Source of the DNA: Bacteroidaceae bacterium
GTDB taxonomy: Bacteria; Bacteroidota; Bacteroidia; Bacteroidales; Bacteroidaceae
Assembly: GCA_021443285.1 (NCBI GenBank)
Contig: JABUUG010000080.1
Location: 6,260 to 12,200, forward strand
Direction: 5' to 3'
Length of the DNA: 5,941 nucleotides
Made by a program: the position numbers and the translations under genes. Under the pieces are notes generated by a model. That model saw only the letters and a list, made by a program, of their open reading frames with translations, made no database searches and was not told the DNA's origin. This document shows positions 1 to 5,902 of the stretch, piece after piece; position 1 is the stretch's first letter; each line of letters starts with the position of its first letter.

Positions 1-1
1 T

Positions 2-70
2 TAACTCCACTCTAACTCCACATTAACTCCACTTCCATTCACTTAACGAATAACTTCCTCTAACTTCCAA
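2..70. repeat. Degenerate short tandem repeat (taactccac) downstream of aroC
   Basis: Three exact copies of taactccac lie at 2-10, 13-21 and 24-32, a period of 11 bp. They are followed by looser relatives, including taacttcctc (51-60) and taacttccaa (61-70). Read in the direction of aroC transcription the unit is GTGGAGTTA, so it falls in the 3' untranslated region of that gene. The same core, GGAGTTAA, recurs downstream of obgE at the other end of the window. I see no protein, no stable hairpin and no T-tract terminator in 1-90. The array may continue beyond the window edge. Confidence 0.75.
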
Positions 71-90
71 TTTATAGCCCCCACCTAATA

Positions 91-1167
91 TCACATCCTT
101 GCAGTACGGTTGATGAGGTAGGAATCAAGTATTGTCATTGCCGCCATAGCTTCCACAATAGGGACTGCCCTGGGCAGTACGCATGGGTCGTGGCGCCCCT
201 TGGCTTTGAGTACGGCTGCATTGCCGTTTATGTCCACAGTAGGCTGCTCCATGAGGATTGTGGCAACAGGCTTTAAAGCCACGTTGAAATATATGTCGTT
301 TCCGTTGGACAGCCCGCCCTGAATGCCGCCAGAGTAGTTGGATGCTGTGCGGAGTCTGTTTATGTCAGATGGAAGGAAGGCGTCGTTTACCTGTGAACCG
401 CGCTTTGTCGCCATATCGAATCCCATACCGAACTCCACTCCCTTTACTGCGTTTATGGAGAGCATTGCGCTGCCGAGTTTGGCGTTCAGCTTGTCAAACT
501 CAGGTTCTCCCAATCCTGGGGGGCAGTTCTTTATGACACACGTTATAACTCCGCCTATAGTGTCTCCCTGTGCCTTCACCTCTTTTATGAGCTGCTCCAT
601 TTCGCCTGCCTTCTGCATGTCGGGGCATCTTACGAGGTTTTTCTCTATGTTGTCGAGGGCAAGTTCTGTGTAGTGTTTGTCAAGTCTTATGTCTCCGACC
701 TGCGATGTGTATGCTGTGCAGCTTATTCCTAAGGTGTTGAGAGCCAGTTTTGCCAGTGCCCCTGCTACACACCTGCTTATTGTTATGCGGGCAGAGGAGC
801 GTCCTCCTCCGCGGTGGTCTCTTATTCCGTATTTGGCGGTGTAGGTGTAGTCGGCATGGGACGGTCGGAACAAGTCGCGCATATTGTCGTAGTCGGAAGA
901 GTGCTGGTTGGTGTTGTTTACGACAAAGCCTATCGGTGTGCCTGTTGATTTGCCTTCAAACACTCCACTGAGCAGCGCAACCTTGTCAGGCTCATTTCTT
1001 GATGTCGTTATCCTGCTTTGTCCAGGCCTCCGCCTGTTGAGGAACTCCTGTATGAAGTCCATGTCAAGGTCAATGCCTGCCGGCATCCCATCAACCACAC
1101 CTCCTACAGCTTCCCCGTGGCTTTCGCCGAATGTTGTAAGCCGGAATATTTGTCCGAAACTGTTCAT
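91..1167 (-). CDS. aroC: Chorismate synthase
   Basis: Cytoplasmic enzyme of the last common shikimate-pathway step: anti-elimination of phosphate from 5-enolpyruvylshikimate-3-phosphate to give chorismate, using reduced FMN. The 358-residue product matches the family's usual length. Visible signatures are GESHG at residues 14-18 leading to DGMPAG (26-31), the RPSHADYTY segment (101-109) holding a conserved histidine, the GGGRSSAR block (120-127), and a C-terminal [10 protein letters not shown] stretch (325-334) followed by EAM. I place the start at 1167 because [18 protein letters not shown] is the family N-terminus. An in-frame ATG at 1263 would add 32 low-complexity residues that are only the out-of-frame reading of the upstream slyD tail. 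The slyD stop is 10 bp upstream, so co-transcription and possibly translational coupling are likely. There is no strong Shine-Dalgarno. All key motifs are present and nothing looks broken. Confidence 0.97.
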   Translation of the reverse strand: MNSFGQIFRLTTFGESHGEAVGGVVDGMPAGIDLDMDFIQEFLNRRRPGQSRITTSRNEPDKVALLSGVFEGKSTGTPIGFVVNNTNQHSSDYDNMRDLFRPSHADYTYTAKYGIRDHRGGGRSSARITISRCVAGALAKLALNTLGISCTAYTSQVGDIRLDKHYTELALDNIEKNLVRCPDMQKAGEMEQLIKEVKAQGDTIGGVITCVIKNCPPGLGEPEFDKLNAKLGSAMLSINAVKGVEFGMGFDMATKRGSQVNDAFLPSDINRLRTASNYSGGIQGGLSNGNDIYFNVALKPVATILMEQPTVDINGNAAVLKAKGRHDPCVLPRAVPIVEAMAAMTILDSYLINRTARM

Positions 1168-1177
1168 TTTGTGTTGG

Positions 1178-1765
1178 TTATCCGTTGCAGTTACATCCGT
1201 CTCCGCAGCCGCTGTCGCATCCGTCTCCGCATCCATCTCCGCAAGAACCGCCTTTGCAGCCACCGCCGCATCCTCCGCAACCGCCTTCGCCGCGCATTAT
1301 CTTCATTGCCTGTTGTTTTTCTTTTTCCGTTGCCTCACGCGACTCTACGATATGGCCGGTGAAGTGCAGGTCGGAACCGGCAAACGGGTGGTTGAAATCC
1401 ATGAGGACGTTTGTGTCGGTGATGTCGGTTACTTTGCCAAGAAGCCGCTGTCCGTCGGCATTGTTCATTGGTACGAATGCTCCGGGTTTTATGTTCTCGT
1501 CGTCGAATTTCCCGTCAATCTCGAAGATACCTCTTGGCAGTGTAACTATTCTTTCCTGCGCGGGCATTCCGTATGCCTCTTCGCATGGTATGGTGAAGTC
1601 GAAAGCCTTGCCGGTCGGGAGGTCTGCCACTTTCTCTTCAAACGAGTCGAGAGCCATCCCTATTCCGGTGATGAAGGCGAAAGGTTGGTCTTCTGATGTT
1701 ACTTCCTGTGGGGTTGTTGAGTTGGATGTGTATAGCTTGTATGCTACAGCGATGAATTTTGACAT
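1178..1765 (-). CDS. slyD: SlyD-type FKBP peptidyl-prolyl cis-trans isomerase with all-Cys metal-binding tail
   Basis: Cytoplasmic prolyl isomerase and chaperone of the SlyD branch of FKBPs. In characterised bacteria SlyD binds nickel through its tail and helps hydrogenase maturation; that role is not shown here. The 195 residues divide into an FKBP part (about 1-67 and 120-148), an insert-in-flap chaperone domain between them (about 68-119), and a tail from 159. SlyD landmarks are EEAYG (62-66), the VTLPRGIF segment (74-81) that corresponds to VPKDVF in E. coli, and DFNHPFAG (123-130). The tail carries nine cysteines (163, 166, 170, 175, 179, 183, 187, 191, 193) spaced by Gly and Asp and has no histidine, unlike the His-rich E. 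coli tail. There is no signal peptide. The start at 1765 gives [12 protein letters not shown], a normal N-terminus behind an A-rich leader without Shine-Dalgarno. It is followed after 10 bp by aroC and lies 87 bp downstream of nnr, behind a terminator. The symbol follows family architecture. Confidence 0.92.
   Translation of the reverse strand: MSKFIAVAYKLYTSNSTTPQEVTSEDQPFAFITGIGMALDSFEEKVADLPTGKAFDFTIPCEEAYGMPAQERIVTLPRGIFEIDGKFDDENIKPGAFVPMNNADGQRLLGKVTDITDTNVLMDFNHPFAGSDLHFTGHIVESREATEKEKQQAMKIMRGEGGCGGCGGGCKGGSCGDGCGDGCDSGCGDGCNCNG
1194..1243 (-). repeat. 12-bp coding tandem repeat in the slyD tail (Gly-Asp-Gly-Cys units)
   Basis: On the plus strand catccgtctccgca occurs exactly at 1194-1207 and 1218-1231, with a 13/14 copy at 1230-1243 and a diverged copy near 1206. 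The period is 12 bp. On the minus strand each unit encodes four residues of the type GDGC (SlyD residues 175-191: [17 protein letters not shown]). Because the period is a multiple of three, gain or loss of a unit would keep the frame and change only the number of cysteines. Confidence 0.85.
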
Positions 1766-1790
1766 TGTTTTTTAGTTGGTTTAGTATGGG

Positions 1791-1849
1791 TAAAAAGAAA
1801 AAAGTGGAATAGAGTATGATTTGCGGTGGTGGCAAGCTATTCCACTTTT
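1791..1849 (-). terminator. Intrinsic terminator after nnr
   Basis: A perfect 13-bp inverted repeat joins 1800-1812 (aaaagtggaatag) and 1837-1849 (ctattccactttt). The 24-nt loop contains a small inner stem (ttgc 1821-1824 with gcaa 1832-1835). Read on the minus strand, the hairpin begins 3 nt after the nnr stop codon and is followed by a T-rich run (1791-1799 with the end of the stem, reading ttttttcttttta). This is the classic form of a Rho-independent terminator for nnr. The plus-strand orientation has no gene to terminate here. Confidence 0.85.
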
Positions 1850-1852
1850 CCG

Positions 1853-3385
1853 TTATTCTCTGTTATATTTTGCTATCTTCTTGAACGCCTGTGGCAAGAA
1901 GTCTATTATGTCTGATGCGATAAGGCTTTCCATGCCTTTCTCTTGCGCTGCCATATCGCCCGCAAGACCGTGGATGTACATTCCGAGCAGTGCGGCGTGG
2001 AGTCTTTCGTAGCCTCTTGCAAGGAATGCGGTGATTATTCCGAGCAGCACGTCTCCACTTCCGCCTGTCGCCATACCCGCATTTCCGGTTGTGTTCACGT
2101 AGATTTGCCGGTCGGGAGTGCAGAGCATGGAGTGGTGTCCCTTAAGCAGTATGTATGCTTTCAGCTTTTCTGCCATGTCCTGAGCTTTTACGAGCCTCTC
2201 ATAACTTTCCTTCGATGGCTTGTCGGACAGACGGTCGAACTCCTTTGGGTGGGGTGTGAGTATCAGTCCTGAAGGCAGTTGCTGCATCCATGCTTTGTGC
2301 GAGCCAATCACGTTTATGGCATCGGCGTCAATGACGCAAGGTATCTGTGAACGTCGTATCTGTGATATTACGGCAATGGCTGTCGGTTCCTTTGTTCCTA
2401 ATCCTGGTCCTATTCCAAGGGCGTTGAATGGTGTTGTGTCAATAGCTTCGGTGAAATTCATTTCGCTTGCATCGAGCGAGAGAATAGCTTCGGGTACGGA
2501 AATCTGCAGGATGTCGTTGTTCTTTCTTGGTGACCTCACAGTCAGTTTGCCTACTCCAGACCGCAGACATGCCTTTGCTGCAAGTATTGCTGCGCCGGCC
2601 ATGCCATAGCTGCCAGCTGCCAGCAGGGCGTTTCCCATACTTCCCTTGTGGGCGAATGGGTCGCGTTTCTTCATGATGTTGTGTATGTCGTAGGCATCGA
2701 GAGTCTGGTATTGTGCAGGGATTTTACGCATTCCTTCAGCACTCAGCTGTATGTCTATGACCTGTACTGTGCCGATGTATTTCTGGTATTCCGGGAAGAA
2801 GAACGCGAGTTTGGGCTGATGGAGAGAAAGGGTGAGGTTTGCGCAGACGATGTTTGTGGGGATATTGTTCGTGTTGTCTTCTGCCATCAGTCCGGAAGGC
2901 ACGTCGATGCTCGCCACTTCTGCCTGTGACTGGTTGATGAGCTTCACGAGAGCGGCAAAGCCCCCACCCAACGGACGGTTGATGCCGGCGCCGAACAGTC
3001 CGTCAATGACAAGGCTTCCCTCGTTGAGGTTTGGCGGAGTGAACTCATCAATAATCTCCTGAAAGGTGAGATTTCCTGTGTTCAGCTCTTTCAGTCTGTC
3101 CCTGTTTATCGCACAGCTCTCTGAGAGGGCTTTTTTTATGTTGAAGAGATACACACTCACGGTATATTTTCTCTCCGCAAGCATACGTGCAACAGCCAGC
3201 GCATCGCCTCCGTTATTTCCCGGACCGGCAAAGACATAGACAGGCGTTGCATTGCTCCACCTGCCTGTAATCACCTGTATCATCGCCTTCGCCGCACGCT
3301 CCATGAGGTCGATAGGACGTATGGGTTCGTGCTCAATGGTGTAGGTGTCTAATTCCCTAATCTGTTGGCTTGTAAATAACTTCAT
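1853..3385 (-). CDS. nnr: Bifunctional NAD(P)H-hydrate repair enzyme (epimerase + ADP-dependent dehydratase)
   Basis: Repairs NADH and NADPH damaged by hydration. The N-terminal YjeF_N domain interconverts the R and S hydrates, and the C-terminal ribokinase-like YjeF_C domain dehydrates the S form at the expense of ADP. The 510-residue protein has both domains, as in E. coli YjeF/Nnr. In the N-terminal half (about 1-220) I see GPGNNGGDAL (54-63), VIDGLFGAG (126-134) and SIDVPSG (159-165). In the C-terminal half (about 230-505) I see HKGSMGNALLAAGS (246-259), GIGPGLG (324-330), VIDADAI (351-357), LTPHPKEF (376-383) and NAGMATGGSGDVL (435-447), the last being the family signature with the catalytic aspartate at 445. 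The start at 3385 gives the expected MKLFTSQQIRELD. No signal peptide is visible. It diverges from hpt and is closed by its own terminator. A standard longer name is NAD(P)HX epimerase/dehydratase. Confidence 0.95.
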   Translation of the reverse strand: MKLFTSQQIRELDTYTIEHEPIRPIDLMERAAKAMIQVITGRWSNATPVYVFAGPGNNGGDALAVARMLAERKYTVSVYLFNIKKALSESCAINRDRLKELNTGNLTFQEIIDEFTPPNLNEGSLVIDGLFGAGINRPLGGGFAALVKLINQSQAEVASIDVPSGLMAEDNTNNIPTNIVCANLTLSLHQPKLAFFFPEYQKYIGTVQVIDIQLSAEGMRKIPAQYQTLDAYDIHNIMKKRDPFAHKGSMGNALLAAGSYGMAGAAILAAKACLRSGVGKLTVRSPRKNNDILQISVPEAILSLDASEMNFTEAIDTTPFNALGIGPGLGTKEPTAIAVISQIRRSQIPCVIDADAINVIGSHKAWMQQLPSGLILTPHPKEFDRLSDKPSKESYERLVKAQDMAEKLKAYILLKGHHSMLCTPDRQIYVNTTGNAGMATGGSGDVLLGIITAFLARGYERLHAALLGMYIHGLAGDMAAQEKGMESLIASDIIDFLPQAFKKIAKYNRE

Positions 3386-3390
3386 CGGTG

Positions 3391-3448
3391 CAAAAATACA
3401 AAAAATATCAAACGCGTAGCATCTTTTGTGTTTTTTTTAGCAAAAATA
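3391..3448 (-). promoter_or_regulatory. Candidate nnr promoter elements (two TAnnTTTG motifs)
   Basis: On the minus strand upstream of nnr the sequence TATTTTTG occurs twice, at 3441-3448 and at 3391-3398. Both match the Bacteroidota -7 consensus TAnnTTTG exactly. The distal copy would give a leader of roughly 50 nt. The proximal copy would put the transcript start almost on the ATG, making an essentially leaderless mRNA. Neither has a clean TTTG -33 box at 19-21 bp, and the region is A/T-rich, so chance matches are possible. I favour the distal copy, weakly. Confidence 0.35.
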
Positions 3449-3469
3449 GCACCATGCATAATATCTTTG
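3435..3469 (+). promoter_or_regulatory. Probable Bacteroidota-type promoter for hpt-adk(-obgE)
   Basis: TATCTTTG at 3462-3469 is an exact match to the -7 consensus TAnnTTTG. A T-rich stretch ending ttttag (3435-3440) lies about 21 bp upstream, where a -33 TTTG element would be expected, but it is an imperfect match. The implied transcript start is near 3473-3476, which leaves a leader of about 20 nt before the ATG at 3494. This also argues that the upstream in-frame ATG at 3428 is not used, because it would lie outside the transcript. Confidence 0.6.
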
Positions 3470-3493
3470 CACGGAAAAACAGACAATTCGCTT

Positions 3494-4042
3494 ATGCAAG
3501 ACAGAGTTAAAATTCACGACAAATGGTTCAAACCGTTCATCCCTGAGGCCGTTCTCAAGGAGCGTGTAAAGGCTGTTGCCAAGCAGATTTCCGCAGACTT
3601 GGCTGACAAGAATCCGCTGTTCTTATCCGTGCTTACTGGCTCTTTCGTGTTTGCCGCCGACCTTCTCCGCTATCTCGATTTCTCCGCAGAGGTGGAGTTT
3701 GTGCGCGTCTCTTCTTACAAAGGGCTTTCCTCTACGGGAGATGTGCAGGAGATTATGGGGCTGAAGGGCGATATCAGTGGCAGGACAGTGGTAATTGTTG
3801 AGGACATTGTGGATTCCGGGCTTTCCATGGATGCGACTATCAAGATGGTGAAGAAGCATAATCCTGCGGAGGTAAAGGTGTGCACGCTGATGTGCAAGCC
3901 GGACTGCCTTAAGGTGAAAGTACCTATCGACTATATGGCGATGGAGATTCCCGAGGGCTTTATTGTGGGTTATGGTCTGGACTACAATCAGTTGGGCAGA
4001 AACCTGAAGGACATTTATGTTATAGATGAAAAACAAGAATAA
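3494..4042 (+). CDS. hpt: Hypoxanthine phosphoribosyltransferase
   Basis: Purine salvage enzyme of the cytoplasm: transfers ribose-5-phosphate from PRPP to hypoxanthine (usually also guanine), forming IMP or GMP. The 182-residue length is normal for bacterial HPRTs. The type I PRTase fold is marked by the pyrophosphate loop LTGS (47-50) leading to FVFAADLL, the flexible-loop start SSYKG (73-77), the PRPP-binding motif VVIVEDIVDSGLSM (99-112) with acidic pair E103/D104, and the purine-binding end FIVGYGLDYNQLGRNL (157-172). I chose ATG 3494 (MQDRVKIHDKWF). The in-frame ATG at 3428 would add 22 residues unlike the family and overlap the promoter. No Shine-Dalgarno is evident. It is first in a plus-strand group, 21 bp before adk. 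A guanine-preferring enzyme cannot be excluded from sequence alone. Confidence 0.95.
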   Translation: MQDRVKIHDKWFKPFIPEAVLKERVKAVAKQISADLADKNPLFLSVLTGSFVFAADLLRYLDFSAEVEFVRVSSYKGLSSTGDVQEIMGLKGDISGRTVVIVEDIVDSGLSMDATIKMVKKHNPAEVKVCTLMCKPDCLKVKVPIDYMAMEIPEGFIVGYGLDYNQLGRNLKDIYVIDEKQE

Positions 4043-4063
4043 CAAATTAAATACCAAAAGATT

Positions 4064-4639
4064 ATGAAGAACATTATCATTTTCGGTGCACCGGGTTCGG
4101 GCAAAGGCACTTACAGCGAGGAAATCGTCAAGAAGTATAACATGGGACACATCAGCACGGGCGATGTGCTGAGGGCTGAAATAAAGAACGGCACAGAGCT
4201 GGGTAAGGTGGCAAACGGCTACATCAGCGAGGGTAAGCTCATTCCTGACGAACTGATGATAGACATTCTCGCCAAGACTTACGACGCCCTTCCTGCCGGA
4301 CAGGGTGTAATCTTTGACGGTTTCCCGCGCACTATCCCACAGGCAGATGCGCTGAAGCAGATGCTTGCAGACCGCGGACACGAGATGGGCATGATGATAG
4401 AGCTTGTTGTTGATGAGGAGGTGCTGATGGCACGTTTGCTCAACAGGGCAAAGGAACAGGGAAGGGCAGACGACAACGAGGAGACCATCAGAAAGCGTTT
4501 CGTGGAGTATCACAGCAAGACCGAGCCGCTGGCACAGTGGTTTGAGAAGGAGGGCATACGCAACACGTTCACATGGAAGGGCAGCAAGGAGCAGATGCTT
4601 GAGGACATCTATGCTGCAATCGACAAGGTGAACGGATAG
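4064..4639 (+). CDS. adk: Adenylate kinase (short form, no zinc lid)
   Basis: Catalyses ATP + AMP to 2 ADP in the cytoplasm, keeping adenylate pools balanced; normally essential. The 191-residue protein shows the P-loop GAPGSGKGT (8-16), the AMP-site segment GHISTGDVLR (28-37), DGFPRT (85-90) with its conserved arginine, and the lid-flanking arginines R124, R128, R134, R143 and R145. Only about 10 residues lie between RLLNR and ADDNEETIRKR, so the roughly 30-residue lid with the four-ligand zinc site of longer bacterial enzymes is absent. This short type is usual in Bacteroidota, as I recall. The start at 4064 places MKNIIIFGAPGSGKG correctly and is 21 bp after the hpt stop, preceded by an A-rich leader without Shine-Dalgarno, so it is very likely co-transcribed with hpt. 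Confidence 0.97.
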   Translation: MKNIIIFGAPGSGKGTYSEEIVKKYNMGHISTGDVLRAEIKNGTELGKVANGYISEGKLIPDELMIDILAKTYDALPAGQGVIFDGFPRTIPQADALKQMLADRGHEMGMMIELVVDEEVLMARLLNRAKEQGRADDNEETIRKRFVEYHSKTEPLAQWFEKEGIRNTFTWKGSKEQMLEDIYAAIDKVNG

Positions 4640-4649
4640 TTTTTTAACG

Positions 4650-4718
4650 AATAGTGAATAATGAATAGTTAAAAGTGCGGTAGCAGACTGTTCATTTTTC
4701 ACTATTTACTTTTCACTA
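4650..4718. repeat. Inverted 7-bp repeat hairpin between adk and obgE
   Basis: The left arm is a 7-bp tandem array: aatagtg, aataatg, aatagtt, aaaagtg (4650-4677). The right side holds its inverse: ttcattt, ttcacta, tttactt, ttcacta (4691-4718). Arms 4650-4665 and 4691-4706 pair at 15 of 16 positions. Pairing continues inward (4666-4670 with 4686-4690, two G-U pairs), leaving a 15-nt loop. In the plus transcript the hairpin sits 10 nt after the adk stop and ends about 25 nt before the obgE start. The sequence after it (tacttttc) is only moderately T-rich, so it could be a weak terminator, an mRNA 3'-end stabiliser or a neutral repeat element. Confidence 0.75.
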
Positions 4719-4730
4719 AAAAAGGCAACT

Positions 4731-5897
4731 TTGGCAGAATCCAATTTCATAGACTACGTGAAGATTCTCTGTCGCTCTGGCAAGGGCGGCAGGGGGTCGA
4801 TGCACCTGAAGCACGTTAAATATAATCCCAACGGCGGTCCTGACGGTGGTGATGGCGGGAAGGGTGGCAGCATATTTCTCAGAGGCAACCACAACTACTG
4901 GACACTGCTCCATCTGAAATACCAGCGCCATATTTTCGCCGAGCACGGCGGAAACGGGGGCAGAGACAAGTGTCATGGCACAGACGGCAGGGACATTTTC
5001 ATTGATGTGCCGTGCGGCACTGTTGTATACGATGCGGAGACTGGCAAGTATATATGTGATGTAACTTACGACGGTCAGGAGGTACTGCTTCTGAAAGGGG
5101 GCAGGGGAGGACTGGGAAATTTCCAGTTCCGCACCGCCACTAACCAGGCACCGCGCTATGCCCAGCCAGGCGAACCGATGCAGGAACGCACTGTGATAAT
5201 GGAGTTGAAACTGCTGGCGGATGTGGGTTTAGTCGGATTCCCCAATGCGGGTAAGAGCACGCTTGTCTCATCGCTCTCGTCGGCACGCCCAAAGATTGCG
5301 AATTACCCCTTCACAACGCTTGAACCTTCGCTGGGCATTGTGCCGTATCGCGACAACAAGTCGTTTGTAGTGGCAGACATTCCTGGCATTATCGAAGGTG
5401 CGGCAGAGGGCAAGGGACTGGGACTGCGATTCCTTCGCCACATAGAGCGCAATTCGCTGCTGCTCTTTATGGTGCCGGGCGATACGGAGGATATTCTGAA
5501 GGAATACAACATATTGCTTTCCGAGCTGGAGAGGTTCAACCGGGAACTCTTAGAGAAGCACCGCGTGCTTGCGGTGACAAAGTGCGACCTGCTGGACGAT
5601 GAGCTGTGTGAACTGCTGCGCGAGACTACTCCGAAAGACGTGAAGGTGGTGTTCATATCTGCCGTTACGGGTAAGGGACTCGATGAGCTGAAGGACGTGC
5701 TGTGGGAGGAACTGAACACGGAGAGCAACAAGTTGCAGACACTCATGACGGAAGACTCCATCGTCCATCGCGATAAGGATATGACACGGTTTGCGGCAGA
5801 GATGTCTGCCGAGGATGATTATGACCTGCAGGCTGACCTGACAGAGGACTCCGATGATATAGAAGATCTTGAAGACTATGAGGTTTTCGAGGTGTAA
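4731..5897 (+). CDS. obgE: GTPase Obg (ribosome-associated, CgtA family), TTG start
   Basis: Essential GTPase that binds the large ribosomal subunit, acts in its assembly and responds to GDP/GTP/ppGpp. The 388 residues comprise the glycine-rich Obg domain (about 1-160, with repeated GG turns such as [12 protein letters not shown] at 35-46), the G domain (about 162-332) and an acidic C-terminal tail (about 335-388, rich in Asp and Glu). G-domain motifs are G1 GFPNAGKS (169-176), switch [10 protein letters not shown] (191-199), G3 DIPG (216-219), G4 TKCD (283-286, in place of the usual NKxD) and G5 SAVTG (310-314). The start is TTG at 4731. Upstream in frame there is a stop at 4662-4664 and no ATG between, and the resulting [13 protein letters not shown]-terminus fits Bacteroidales Obg. 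A partial Shine-Dalgarno, aaagg (4721-4725), lies 5 nt before it. It is 91 bp downstream of adk, behind a hairpin, and may be partly read through from hpt-adk. Confidence 0.96.
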   Translation: MAESNFIDYVKILCRSGKGGRGSMHLKHVKYNPNGGPDGGDGGKGGSIFLRGNHNYWTLLHLKYQRHIFAEHGGNGGRDKCHGTDGRDIFIDVPCGTVVYDAETGKYICDVTYDGQEVLLLKGGRGGLGNFQFRTATNQAPRYAQPGEPMQERTVIMELKLLADVGLVGFPNAGKSTLVSSLSSARPKIANYPFTTLEPSLGIVPYRDNKSFVVADIPGIIEGAAEGKGLGLRFLRHIERNSLLLFMVPGDTEDILKEYNILLSELERFNRELLEKHRVLAVTKCDLLDDELCELLRETTPKDVKVVFISAVTGKGLDELKDVLWEELNTESNKLQTLMTEDSIVHRDKDMTRFAAEMSAEDDYDLQADLTEDSDDIEDLEDYEVFEV

Positions 5898-5902
5898 CAA
5901 AA

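Noticed and set aside
2..32. CRISPR array from the 9-bp repeats at 11-bp spacing
   Set aside because: Repeats and spacers are far too short and no cas gene is present.
908..1696. Plus-strand open frame (262 codons) antisense to aroC and slyD
   Set aside because: The translation is low in complexity and changes character at the aroC/slyD junction. Both genes on the other strand are intact.
1185..1775. Plus-strand Pro/Ser/Gln-rich frame that mirrors slyD almost end to end
   Set aside because: The Pro-rich start is the antisense reading of the GDGC repeat. SlyD on the minus strand has full-length homology features.
3428..3493. N-terminal extension of hpt from the ATG at 3428
   Set aside because: The 22 extra residues do not resemble HPRT N-termini and would overlap the promoter motif at 3462-3469.
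3623..4702. Long minus-strand open frame (359 codons) antisense to hpt and adk
   Set aside because: It overlaps two genes with complete family motifs, its translation is rich in His, Leu and Val with no recognisable domain, and there is no promoter for it. It is the antisense shadow of adk and hpt codon use.
4707..4714. Internal obgE promoter with tacttttc as -7 element
   Set aside because: It misses the final G of TAnnTTTG, has no -33 element, and lies within the repeat whose composition makes such matches likely by chance.
4640..4730. Riboswitch or ribosomal-protein-type leader upstream of obgE
   Set aside because: The structure is a single A/U-rich hairpin made of simple repeats. No conserved aptamer motif is recognisable.
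5303..5761. Minus-strand Ser-rich frames antisense to obgE
   Set aside because: Serine runs arise from antisense reading of Glu/Leu/Asp codons. No domain, start context or conservation argument supports them.
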